Source: Candidatus Roizmanbacteria bacterium | Lineage (GTDB): Bacteria; Patescibacteriota; Microgenomatia; UBA1406; GWC2-37-13 | Assembly (NCBI GenBank): GCA_027002315.1 | Contig: JALWZV010000019.1 | Location: 1-25,303 of the forward strand | Direction of reading: 5' to 3' | DNA length: 25,303 nucleotides | Shown: piece by piece, positions 7,120-14,647 of the stretch | How positions within the stretch are numbered: the first letter of the stretch is position 1 | How the letters are laid out: each line of letters starts with the position of its first letter | Notes under the pieces: generated by a model | What the model saw: only the letters and a program-made list of their open reading frames with translations | What the model was told of the DNA's origin: nothing | Databases searched by the model: none | Program-made: the position numbers and the translations under genes

Positions 7120-10100
7120 TTAGTCAGTTGGATCAATTGCTAATGATAATGCGTTAAGTTCTTTAACCAGAACGTGAAACGATTCAGGCACAGAGCTTTG
7201 TGGAATATCGGTGCCTTTGATTATACTTTCAAAGGCTTTTGTTCGTCCTCTTACATCGTCACTTTTAATAGTTAACATTTCTTGGAGAGTGTATGGAACT
7301 CTATGTGATTCTAATGCCCAGACCTCCATCTCTCCAAATCTTTGACCTCCCATTTGAGATTTTCCTCCTAAAGGTTGTTGACTAACTAACGAGTAAGGAC
7401 CGATTGAGCGCGCATGAAATTTATCCTGAACCATGTGTATTAACTTAAGTATGTAACCAGTACCAACCAAAGCTTTTCTGTCATAAGGTTTTCCAGTTTT
7501 TGGATTATACAGCGAAACACGTCCATCAACTGGTAATCCTAACTTGGTTAATTGTTTAGCTATAAATTCTTGGTCAATACGTTCAAAAATAGGAGCGTTT
7601 ATATGTCTGCCTGTTTTTTCTCCGATTAAAGCAAGTATCGCTTCGTAAAGTTGTCCGAGATTCATACGTGAAAGTATTGAGAGAGGGGAAAGAATTACGT
7701 CAACGGGCTTACCATCTTCTGTATAAGGCATATCCCACACAGGTAATATTCTTGATATGACACCTTTATTACCGTGTCTTCCCGCAAGTTTATCACCAAC
7801 TCTAATTTGTCTTAGTTCTGCTACCTTAACAATAATTCTTTTTAATACAGATGGCTCTAGCTCGTTTGGATCTTTTTTAGCATCAATAATGTTTATCTCT
7901 GTAATAACCCCCTCTTTTCCGTAAGGCATACGCAATGATGTGTCTTTAACATCTTTTGCTTTTTCCCCAAAAATTGTTCTTAACAGCCTTTCTTCTGCTG
8001 TTAATTCTTTTTCTCCTTTTGGAGCAACTTTTCCAATAAGTATATCGCCGCCCTTAACATATGTTCCAATGACAGCAAATCCATTTTTATCTAAATTTTG
8101 TAAGATTTCCTCTCTAACATTTGGAATGTCTCTTGTTAGCTCTTCTGGTCCTAACTTAGTGTTTACAACATCTACAGTAAATTCCTCTGTTTTTATTGAT
8201 GTAAGTAGGTCATCTTTAATTAATCTCTCAGAGATTATAAATCCATCTTCGTATCCTAAGCCATCTAATGATGTGTAAGCAATTGTTAGATTTTGTCCAA
8301 TCGCTAATTTCCCATTATCGGTTGATGGGCCATCGATGATTAAATCACCTTTTTTAAGCTTTTGTTTTGGCTCTACTTTTGGTTTTTGATCGAAAGCAAC
8401 GCTTTTGTTGGTTCCTTTAAAGCGCTTTAAGTTATATTCATATTTTTTACCACTTTTTCCTTTTATCACAACTTTTGTAGCATCTACATACTCAACAACT
8501 CCATCTTCTGGAGCTAACTTTGTTCGTCCCATTGCCACGGCCACCCTTTTTTCCATACCTGTTCCAACAAAAGGAGCACTCGGCTTAACCAGTGGTACAG
8601 CTTGACATTGCATGTGAGTTCCCATAAGTGCACGACTTGCATCATCGTTTTGTAAGAATGGTATCAGTGCTGCAGACACTCCTACAACCTGTCTTGGAGA
8701 TACGTCTATATAATCTAATACTTCGGGAGACATCTCCATAATATCTCCTTTGTGTCGTACTATTATTTTTTCATTTACGATATAACCGTTTTTATCAACC
8801 TTAACATTAGCGGAGGTGATATAAAATTTTTCTTCATCATCGGCTTGGAGGTAAACAATTTCGTCTGTAATCTTCACCTTGCCATTTTTACTCTTCTTAA
8901 CTTTTCTGTAAGGAGTTTCTATGAATCCTAGGTCATTAACTCTTGCATATAGTGATAGATATGTAACCACACCTATATTTGTACCTTCTGGTGATCTAAT
9001 AGGACAAATCCTTCCATACTGAGAGCTAGATATGTCTCTGATAGAGAATGACGCACGTTCTTTTTGTATACCGCCTGGTCCTCCTACAGTAATTCTCCTT
9101 AAATTGTCTAGTTCTGATAGTGGATTTGTTTGATCAACTATTGTTGATAGTTGGCTTGTTTTGTAAAAAGAGTTTAATGCTATCGTTAACGGTTTGGAGT
9201 TTACCACCTGTGAAGGTAGTACAGATGAGTCGTTATTCATTAAACTCATTCTTTCCTTAATCTCTCTTTCTGTTCTTATCATTCCAATTCTTATACTGTA
9301 TGTTCCAATTAGTTCACCAACAGTTTTTAATCTTCTGTTTCCTAGATGATCTATATCATCAACTGATCCTTCTCCTGTAGTGAGTTTTAAAAGATACTTG
9401 ATTGTTTTAATTATATCTTCGCTTGTGAGTAGGAAGTTTTTTGGATCGTTGATATCTAAATTAATGCCTAATTTTTTATTAATTTTATAGCGACCAAATC
9501 TTTCCAATGAGTACCTTTTATTATCAAAAAACATGTTTTGTAATGTGTTGTACGCATTTTCTAGTATTAGAGGTTCTCCTGGTCTTACTTTTTTATATAT
9601 CTCTAAAACGGCATCTTGTTTTGTGTGAGTAGAGTCTTTTTTCAGAGTAGGGACGATGTATTTAGATAAAAGATCATTATCTAAATCTTTAAAGTAATTA
9701 ATTACTTGCCCAACATCACCTTCACCTATAAATGCTTTTAAAAAAGTAGTTGCATAAAATTTTCTACGTTTATTAATCTTTATCTCTATTAAGTTATTTT
9801 TATTTAATGTTATGTCAACCCATGATCCGATGTAGGGCCTTATTTCTGCGTTATAAGTTGTTGCTCCTGTTGCTTTATTTACCTCTGCTGTGAAATAAAC
9901 ACCAGGGGATCTAGCTACTTGATTAATGATAGCTCTTTCTATTCCATTAATAAAAAACGTTCCTCTATCTGTCATAACAGGTAGATTAAACAGGTATACA
10001 TTTTGTTCTTTTTCTTCACCTGTTTTTTTATTAATGAGAGTCATCTTGGCATATACAGGCTGGTCGTAGGTTAGCTTTTTATTAATACATAATTCTAAAG

Positions 10101-10326
10101 AATGATTTGGTTCTTCAAAGTAAACATCATTTAATTGAAGAGTAAATTTTTTGCCGGTGTAATCGTCTATAGGAAAGAAACTTGATATAATCGCCTTGAG
10201 ATCTGTGTTAATGAATTTTCTCCACGATTTTTTTTGTATTTCTATGAGATCTATTTGGTCAAGGAAGCTATCTTTACTACCTAGCCAAGTTTCGTTATGG
10301 TTAGCAGTAGGAGTTTTTGTAATCAT
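7120..10326 (-). CDS. rpoB: DNA-directed RNA polymerase subunit beta
   Basis: A 1068-residue beta subunit, compact because the lineage-specific insertions of E. coli RpoB (1342 residues) are missing. Landmarks include RSPGVYF near the N-terminus, the rifampicin-pocket region SQLSTIVDQTNPLSEL, then GGPGG and YGRICPIRSPEGTNIG. Later come GYEDGFIISERL, GDKLAGRHGNKGVISRI and the C-terminal GGQRFGEMEVWALE with LVKELNAL. In the rifampicin pocket four positions differ from the sensitive consensus: E. coli Q513, H526, S531 and L533 correspond to Thr395, Asn408, Thr413 and Gly415. It is the first gene of the rpoBC-str run. The ATG at 10326 follows a roughly 78-nt leader carrying a terminator-like hairpin; only a weak AAAGAG lies before it. 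Confidence 0.97.
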   Translation of the reverse strand: MITKTPTANHNETWLGSKDSFLDQIDLIEIQKKSWRKFINTDLKAIISSFFPIDDYTGKKFTLQLNDVYFEEPNHSLELCINKKLTYDQPVYAKMTLINKKTGEEKEQNVYLFNLPVMTDRGTFFINGIERAIINQVARSPGVYFTAEVNKATGATTYNAEIRPYIGSWVDITLNKNNLIEIKINKRRKFYATTFLKAFIGEGDVGQVINYFKDLDNDLLSKYIVPTLKKDSTHTKQDAVLEIYKKVRPGEPLILENAYNTLQNMFFDNKRYSLERFGRYKINKKLGINLDINDPKNFLLTSEDIIKTIKYLLKLTTGEGSVDDIDHLGNRRLKTVGELIGTYSIRIGMIRTEREIKERMSLMNNDSSVLPSQVVNSKPLTIALNSFYKTSQLSTIVDQTNPLSELDNLRRITVGGPGGIQKERASFSIRDISSSQYGRICPIRSPEGTNIGVVTYLSLYARVNDLGFIETPYRKVKKSKNGKVKITDEIVYLQADDEEKFYITSANVKVDKNGYIVNEKIIVRHKGDIMEMSPEVLDYIDVSPRQVVGVSAALIPFLQNDDASRALMGTHMQCQAVPLVKPSAPFVGTGMEKRVAVAMGRTKLAPEDGVVEYVDATKVVIKGKSGKKYEYNLKRFKGTNKSVAFDQKPKVEPKQKLKKGDLIIDGPSTDNGKLAIGQNLTIAYTSLDGLGYEDGFIISERLIKDDLLTSIKTEEFTVDVVNTKLGPEELTRDIPNVREEILQNLDKNGFAVIGTYVKGGDILIGKVAPKGEKELTAEERLLRTIFGEKAKDVKDTSLRMPYGKEGVITEINIIDAKKDPNELEPSVLKRIIVKVAELRQIRVGDKLAGRHGNKGVISRILPVWDMPYTEDGKPVDVILSPLSILSRMNLGQLYEAILALIGEKTGRHINAPIFERIDQEFIAKQLTKLGLPVDGRVSLYNPKTGKPYDRKALVGTGYILKLIHMVQDKFHARSIGPYSLVSQQPLGGKSQMGGQRFGEMEVWALESHRVPYTLQEMLTIKSDDVRGRTKAFESIIKGTDIPQSSVPESFHVLVKELNALSLAIDPTD

Positions 10327-10363
10327 CTCTTTGGCGAGTTTAAATAAAGTTTAACTTTTTTTA

Positions 10364-10392
10364 AAACAAAATAACCCCCTTCATTGAGGGGG
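10364..10392 (-). terminator. Terminator-like hairpin in the rpoB leader (possible attenuator)
   Basis: On the minus strand CCCCCT, a 6-nt loop and AGGGGG form a perfect 6-bp stem (10375-10392), followed directly by the T-rich run TTATTTTGTTTT. This is the layout of an intrinsic terminator. It lies about 12 nt downstream of the predicted rpoB transcription start and about 50 nt before the rpoB ATG, so it is inside the leader and could attenuate rpoBC-str transcription. It could also terminate read-through from the minus-strand genes ending at 10456. Both roles are compatible. Confidence 0.55.
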
Positions 10393-10410
10393 AAATTTAA
10401 GATTCTCACT

Positions 10411-10439
10411 AGTATATAATCTTCATACCAAAAAGTCAA
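10411..10439 (-). promoter_or_regulatory. Sigma-70 promoter of the rpoB-rpoC-rpsL-rpsG-fusA operon
   Basis: On the minus strand TTGACT (-35, 10434-10439) and TATACT (-10, 10411-10416) are separated by exactly 17 bp, each one base from consensus. The predicted start is near 10404, giving a leader of about 78 nt. The -35 lies in the loop of a 6-bp inverted repeat (ATACCA 10425-10430 and TGGTAT 10441-10446), which might be an operator. No other promoter-like sequence of this quality was noticed before the operon. Confidence 0.7.
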
Positions 10440-10455
10440 GTGGTATTTAGTTACT

Positions 10456-10716
10456 TTATTCAGTTAATTCTTCAATCTTTTTAATAACGGTGTTAATCGT
10501 TCCCCCGGTGTTTTTTTTACTTACATTTGGAACACCGTCAACCATTTTCTTAATTGTCTTTAAAAAATCGCTTTCGTTATTTTCTATAGCTGCGATGATT
10601 TCTTTAAGCAATTTTCTTCCTTCCTTTGTTCCAAAAGAGTATATAAGTATGGATGTTAAAACTGTTCCCATGGTAAAACCAAACCAGAAGTTAGTTGATT
10701 TTTGTGAGTTTTTCAT
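10456..10716 (-). CDS. YtxH-like small membrane protein
   Basis: An 86-residue protein with a short polar N-terminus, one glycine-rich transmembrane segment (about residues 11-29, GFTMGTVLTSILIYSFG) and then GTKEGRKLLKEI followed by a lysine/glutamate-rich helical tail. A Gly-rich TM followed by TKEGRK/R and an amphipathic tail is the hallmark of the YtxH family, whose biochemical role is not settled. Its ATG overlaps the stop of the upstream DUF948-like gene by 4 nt (ATGA), so the two are translationally coupled; YtxH and DUF948 proteins often occur as pairs. It is the last gene before the rpoB promoter. Confidence 0.7.
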   Translation of the reverse strand: MKNSQKSTNFWFGFTMGTVLTSILIYSFGTKEGRKLLKEIIAAIENNESDFLKTIKKMVDGVPNVSKKNTGGTINTVIKKIEELTE

Positions 10717-10964
10717 TTTTTATCTTTGTTTGTGTGTTTCAGTAACTTGAGAATTAATTTTATACTTGATATAAACCCTATAACTTCTTGCATATTAGCT
10801 CTTGCACTTAACCCAAGTTTTTCTAAAGAACTTGTAATTTTGTTTACATTTCCTAAGACCTTTCTAAGATCTCTGATTAGCAATATCAATTGAATTCCTA
10901 TTATTACCAAGAATATTGTGGTTATTGTGATAATAATGTTTAGCAGTATCTGTGTCGTGTCCAT
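10713..10964 (-). CDS. DUF948-like small membrane protein
   Basis: An 83-residue protein with one N-terminal hydrophobic segment (about residues 6-30, very rich in Ile/Leu/Thr), then a basic RDLRK and an amphipathic helix with INKITSSLEKLG spacing. The layout (N-terminal TM, then a coiled-coil-like stretch with regularly spaced hydrophobics) is that of DUF948/YtxG proteins, which neighbour YtxH proteins in other bacteria. The start abuts the stop of the nucleotidyltransferase gene with no gap, and the end overlaps the YtxH-like gene by 4 nt. Function unknown; the family call is moderate because the protein is short. Confidence 0.6.
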   Translation of the reverse strand: MDTTQILLNIIITITTIFLVIIGIQLILLIRDLRKVLGNVNKITSSLEKLGLSARANMQEVIGFISSIKLILKLLKHTNKDKK

Positions 10965-11729
10965 TTAATGCCTTGTAACTTTATTAATTAATTTTGTAAA
11001 TACTTCTGGATTTTTCTTTTTTGCCCAGTAAACGTTAGCCGCTAACAAAGTATCAAAAGTTCCGGCGTCTAACCAGTAACCATCTAATTCGGACCATCTA
11101 AGCTTGTTATTTTTAATATAAAAGTTATTTACATCAGTTATCTCTAGCTCACCTCTGTCGCTTGGTTTACATTGTTTAATATAATCAAAAACTTTATTAT
11201 CGTAAATATATAAACCTGTAACCGCATAATTAGATGGAGGATTGCTCGGTTTTTCAAGTATTTCAACAATCTTACTTTTATCTTGTTTGTCAAAGCGAGG
11301 AACACCAAACCTTTGTGGATCTGGAACCTCTTTTAAAAACACAACAGCCCCATCATCAAATGAGTTAACAGCGTTAGATATATTGGCATCGGTTGTGTTG
11401 TCTCCCAACATTACCGTTATAGGTTGATTGTTGGCAAAGTCCTCTGCTAGTATTAATGCGTCTGCTATTCCCCCCTTAGGATTTTCTTGGTAAGCGTAAG
11501 ATAAGTTCTTTAGCCCAAACTCTTTACCGTTCTTTAATATTCTTATAAAGTGTCCAGCATACGGTCCTGACACCACAACCATAACCTCGTCAATACCAGC
11601 CTTAACCATTGTTTGTAATGGATACCAGATCATTGGTTTGTCGTAGATAGGTAAAAGATGTTTGTTAGTTGCGTTGGTGAGAGGGTAGAGTCTAGTTGCT
11701 AATCCTCCCGCTAATATTACTCCTTTCAT
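10965..11729 (-). CDS. Sugar-1-phosphate nucleotidyltransferase (RmlA-like)
   Basis: A 254-residue enzyme of the NTP_transferase family, expected to make an NDP-sugar (for example dTDP-glucose) from a sugar 1-phosphate and NTP. The nucleotide-binding N-terminus reads MKGVILAGGLATRLYPLT with KHLLPIYDKPMIWYPL. Further RmlA landmarks are GGIADALILAEDF, the metal-site GDN (about residue 109), EKP, TGLYIYD, GELEITDVNN and GYWLDAGT. The common GGxGTRL has Ala for the second Gly. At 254 residues it lacks the C-terminal extension of RmlA (about 290), so the exact sugar is uncertain. A promoter with -10 TATACT six nt before the ATG suggests its own leaderless transcript. Confidence 0.88.
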   Translation of the reverse strand: MKGVILAGGLATRLYPLTNATNKHLLPIYDKPMIWYPLQTMVKAGIDEVMVVVSGPYAGHFIRILKNGKEFGLKNLSYAYQENPKGGIADALILAEDFANNQPITVMLGDNTTDANISNAVNSFDDGAVVFLKEVPDPQRFGVPRFDKQDKSKIVEILEKPSNPPSNYAVTGLYIYDNKVFDYIKQCKPSDRGELEITDVNNFYIKNNKLRWSELDGYWLDAGTFDTLLAANVYWAKKKNPEVFTKLINKVTRH

Positions 11730-11733
11730 AGTT

Positions 11734-12015
11734 TTAGTATAGAATAATAATTTTTAAAAACAACAACACAATAAAACCTATTAGAACATATTCTAAAACA
11801 ATCTTCAGATGTAGAACTCCCTCTTTCATATGGTGAAATATTCCCCATAACATATAAAAACCGGAGAAGGTAAGGATTGAGAGAAATGTTTTATCTCGTT
11901 GACCTCTAAACATGCTGATGAAAACCAAAAATATAATACCACCAGAAAAAAGTATTAAATAATCGATTAAGTGTTTTTTAAGCTCTTTTTGTATATGTTT
12001 TATGACTTTATCCAT
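11734..12015 (-). CDS. Conserved-looking small membrane protein, function unknown
   Basis: A 93-residue protein that I do not recognise. The N-terminus is amphipathic and basic (MDKVIKHIQKELKKHL), followed by three hydrophobic segments at about residues 18-36, 45-60 and 68-92. The second loop contains HHMKEGVLHLK, a His-rich motif between segments. It sits 3 nt after the CAP-domain gene and 4 nt before the nucleotidyltransferase gene, so it is part of the same minus-strand run. Good coding packing and plausible membrane topology support a real gene, but no function can be assigned. Confidence 0.7.
   Translation of the reverse strand: MDKVIKHIQKELKKHLIDYLILFSGGIIFLVFISMFRGQRDKTFLSILTFSGFYMLWGIFHHMKEGVLHLKIVLEYVLIGFIVLLFLKIIILY
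11736..11763 (-). promoter_or_regulatory. Candidate leaderless promoter of the nucleotidyltransferase gene
   Basis: On the minus strand TTGTTT (11758-11763), 16 bp, and TATACT (11736-11741) precede the ATG at 11729 by exactly 6 nt, so the expected start point coincides with the A of the ATG. The -10 overlaps the last codons of the upstream gene. AT-rich sequence makes chance matches common; support comes mainly from the identical -10 to ATG spacing at 17890 and 20372. Confidence 0.4.
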
Positions 12016-12018
12016 TGT

Positions 12019-12975
12019 TTAGATTATTACTCCCTTAATTATAATGCTTAACCCTATAAGTATAAAGGTTAGGAATAGGAAATGAGCCATGCTTTTACCT
12101 GTAACCCTTATCATATTAAACTTTAGTGCAACAGCGAAGTCTATAGTTATTACAGAGATAAGTATAAATAGTAGCGTAAAGTCAATCTTTGATGTTATTG
12201 AGACCAATCCTAAAACGGCTGTTGTTTTTGGTTGAGAGTTTTTTGGACTAATATTATTTACTGTAATCTTTTTTACAGGTGATGGTGAGGTGTTTTTAGC
12301 AATAACTTTTACTGTTTTTGTAGGTGAGATTGTGTTATTAGTATTTTTTTTAAGATTATTTGGTTTAGTTGTGTTATTTTTTGCTAACAGTGGTTTTAGA
12401 GGCTTTCCGAACATTTGGACAACCAGTGTTGTTTCTTCTCCTTGTAACACTCCATTAACTACAGCGAAACCAACATCTGCGTATTCACTTTTCAAAATAT
12501 TAGCCCTGTGGGTTGGAGAGTTCATCCATGCTCTGACCACATCAGATGAGAATAAAAAGTTTTTAGCCAAGTTTTCTCCTGCATACTCATAATCATATCC
12601 ACTTTTTAGAATAAATTCCCATGGAGCGGTACCATCTGGAGCATAGTGAGCCCAGTAATTGTGAGCAAACATATGCTCTGCTTTTAAATGAGCTGCATGT
12701 TCTAATTTTGAGTTGTTAGAAAGAGCAGGTAGTCCTCTTGATGTTCTTTCTCTATTTGTTAGCTCTAATAATTTTTGTTTAGTGATGTCTGTAGCGTATC
12801 CTAAAACGTTTGAGTGATATACTTTGTTCACTGCAAAGTTGAACATAAGAGACAAAACAACAATGGCTGTAAGGAAATCCAGATGTAATATTTTTGCTCT
12901 GAAGTTATTGCTTCTTTGAGGGATGAATAAATTGGATAAGATTTTTTTTACAGTGTTGTATTCTGAGCTCAACAT
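12019..12975 (-). CDS. CAP-domain (SCP/PR-1, YkwD-like) membrane-anchored extracellular protein
   Basis: A 318-residue protein with a hydrophobic segment at about residues 33-52, then a CAP domain (about 65-195): LTNRERTSRGLPAL, HAAHLKAEHMFAHNYWAHYAPDG, the GENLA motif, and WMNSPTHRANIL. The cavity residues of the family (His in WAHYAP, Glu in GENL, His in THRANIL) are all visible. A Ser/Thr/Lys/Asn-rich linker follows, then two hydrophobic segments at the C-terminus (about 262-280 and 295-317), so the domain should be held outside the cell. Bacterial CAP proteins are widespread secreted proteins with poorly known activity. The start overlaps the VanZ-like gene by 7 nt. Confidence 0.88.
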   Translation of the reverse strand: MLSSEYNTVKKILSNLFIPQRSNNFRAKILHLDFLTAIVVLSLMFNFAVNKVYHSNVLGYATDITKQKLLELTNRERTSRGLPALSNNSKLEHAAHLKAEHMFAHNYWAHYAPDGTAPWEFILKSGYDYEYAGENLAKNFLFSSDVVRAWMNSPTHRANILKSEYADVGFAVVNGVLQGEETTLVVQMFGKPLKPLLAKNNTTKPNNLKKNTNNTISPTKTVKVIAKNTSPSPVKKITVNNISPKNSQPKTTAVLGLVSITSKIDFTLLFILISVITIDFAVALKFNMIRVTGKSMAHFLFLTFILIGLSIIIKGVII

Positions 12976-13358
12976 ATATTTTTTTTAATGGTGTTTTTAT
13001 ATTTTAGTACAATTACATAGTTAATAGCAATACCTATGGAGTCTATCAATGTGTCTCTAAAACATCCCGTTCTGTTCATAACAAAAACTTGATGAACCTC
13101 ATCTGAGAATGCAAATAACACTGAGAAGACCGTTGCAACATAAATAGCTTGTTTCATATTTTTTTTATTATTTCTAAAGTATAGAGATCTAAAAACTAAA
13201 AAATTAAGAATGAAGTACTCAATAATATGAAAGGTTTTAAGCGTCATAAAGTCGTATGCATAAACATGTGTTGTGATAGTCTGGTGTCTTGAGGATAAGT
13301 AAAAGATAAAACCCATCCAAAGCAAGCTTGGAAGGTAGTAAAGAAAAAACTTTCTCAT
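12969..13358 (-). CDS. VanZ-like membrane protein
   Basis: A 129-residue protein with about four hydrophobic segments and the VanZ-family motifs: an early FYLSS after TM1, KTFHIIEYFIL (about 41-51), SDEVHQVFV (85-93), Arg96, and a spaced RDTLIDSIGIAIN (101-113). VanZ family members are small membrane proteins; the founder gives low-level teicoplanin resistance by an unclear mechanism, and most homologues are uncharacterised. It overlaps the lamin-tail gene by 4 nt upstream and the CAP gene by 7 nt downstream, so it is firmly inside the envelope operon. Confidence 0.85.
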   Translation of the reverse strand: MRKFFLYYLPSLLWMGFIFYLSSRHQTITTHVYAYDFMTLKTFHIIEYFILNFLVFRSLYFRNNKKNMKQAIYVATVFSVLFAFSDEVHQVFVMNRTGCFRDTLIDSIGIAINYVIVLKYKNTIKKNIC

Positions 13359-14596
13359 TTTAAAATTTTACGTAATGCACTTACTAAAGTCAAAGAAGAA
13401 TATAATAACGGTAAGAGATAAAAGTCATTTTCTTTACTATTTTTGCTCTCGGTTTTTGTTGTTTTTCCTAAAACGCTACCCCTTTGAGAGTGCTCTGAGA
13501 TGATAAACTCAACTTGATTTTGATTTGTAAAATAGTATTTTGGTTGTTTTTCTTTACTCAAACTTGATTTAAAAGACAATCTGGATTTTTTAACTTGTGT
13601 TTGAGTAGGAACAATCTTTTTATTTTTGTTTTCGGTCTTAATACATTGGTTATTTTCCTGACTCGGAGAGGGGTTTTGCAAACAAAATGATGATGAGGTA
13701 TTCATTTCTTTTCGTCCCCAGCTTTCCCCTTTTTTTGAGTAACTATATCTCATAGAGTCCTTTTCTTGTTTGGTAAAACTAAGTAGCCTGACGGAGTCAC
13801 CATCATTATTAAACATAGATGAATTTATATCCACTATAGCATATGAGAATGGATTGATAGTGAGCGAGAACTTGTAAGGAGTTGAGCCAGAGTTTTCAAC
13901 ATCATCTATGTACCAGTTTGTTAGCTGTACTTCGAAAGAGTTGTTATTAAAAAGTTCAACCCATTCGTTACTATCCGTGTCTGGATTTGGTTCAACCTCA
14001 GATATAATAATGTTGTCATAATTAGGGGATTGTGTAGGTGTTGGCGTTAAGGATTCTGTTTTCGTTGGTGTTGGTATATCTGAGATAACTGGAGTATTGG
14101 TTGGTGTTAACGTTGGTGTTTTTATACAGCTAATTTTGGTTTGATTAAAAAGCCCGAATGTTGAGTTTATCACTGTCCAATCTTGTCCATCTGGTAATCT
14201 TGAGAACGATTGTTGTGGTGATAGGTTTTGTGTATAAGTGTAATAATCGATTAATTTAGCTGAGGTCGAGGTTGGGACCGCTGTTTTGTCGAACAGACGC
14301 ACCGTATCTCGAGTACTTTTATTAAAGTAAAAATTACTCTCAAACACTGCGCAAGAATTAGGTTCTAATATAGTTTCATCTGGTATTGTAAAAAAACTTT
14401 TTCCTCCACTGTCATCTATAAACCATCCAGATATGTCAGCACTCTTTGAACCTATGTTGATAACCTCGACTTTTTGAGGAGTAGAGGATGTTGAAAACTC
14501 ATTAATAAGCACCATAGGTTGAGCATATATAGGAGATCCTATTTTTAGGAGAATAAGAATCAGTAAGTTAAAGATGACCTGTTTTTGTATTACCAC
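13355..14596 (-). CDS. Secreted protein with two lamin-tail domains
   Basis: A 413-residue exported protein. A signal peptide (about residues 1-25, ending SPIYA) precedes a first LTD at about 27-155 (VLINEFS...VEVINIGSKSADISGWFIDD). A Thr/Pro-rich linker (about 158-192, repeated TPTxTP units) leads to a second LTD at about 195-305 (IIISEVEPNP...NEWVELFNNNS...NWYIDD). A Lys/Ser-rich stretch and a hydrophobic C-terminus with basic end (about 391-413) suggest membrane or wall anchoring. LTDs are immunoglobulin-fold modules of extracellular bacterial proteins. No catalytic domain is seen. The start is GTG; a TTGATT-17-TAGTTT element precedes it in a 51-nt gap. It overlaps the VanZ gene by 4 nt. 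Confidence 0.85.
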   Translation of the reverse strand: MVIQKQVIFNLLILILLKIGSPIYAQPMVLINEFSTSSTPQKVEVINIGSKSADISGWFIDDSGGKSFFTIPDETILEPNSCAVFESNFYFNKSTRDTVRLFDKTAVPTSTSAKLIDYYTYTQNLSPQQSFSRLPDGQDWTVINSTFGLFNQTKISCIKTPTLTPTNTPVISDIPTPTKTESLTPTPTQSPNYDNIIISEVEPNPDTDSNEWVELFNNNSFEVQLTNWYIDDVENSGSTPYKFSLTINPFSYAIVDINSSMFNNDGDSVRLLSFTKQEKDSMRYSYSKKGESWGRKEMNTSSSFCLQNPSPSQENNQCIKTENKNKKIVPTQTQVKKSRLSFKSSLSKEKQPKYYFTNQNQVEFIISEHSQRGSVLGKTTKTESKNSKENDFYLLPLLYSSLTLVSALRKILK

Positions 14597-14604
14597 AAAA
14601 ATAC

Positions 14605-14633
14605 AAACTATGAGATTTCAGGTAATAAATCAA
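14605..14633 (-). promoter_or_regulatory. Candidate promoter of the lamin-tail/VanZ/CAP genes
   Basis: On the minus strand TTGATT (14628-14633), 17 bp, and TAGTTT (14605-14610) lie in the 51-nt gap after the C39-like gene, 8 nt before the GTG start. The -35 matches four of six and the -10 four of six consensus bases, so this is a weak call supported by spacing and location. Confidence 0.33.
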
Positions 14634-14647
14634 GAGAATATAATCTA

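Noticed and set aside
7940..8278. Long plus-strand frame opposite rpoB (and similar ones opposite fusA, rpoC, ftsX and ftsE)
   Set aside because: These are antisense shadows of highly conserved genes, with Ser-rich translations and no recognisable domain.
14035..14125. Short direct repeats of a GTTGGTGT-like unit, CRISPR- or tandem-repeat-like
   Set aside because: They encode the Thr/Pro-rich linker of the lamin-tail protein; a similar stretch at 19260-19320 encodes the linker of the PilM-like protein. There are no spacers.
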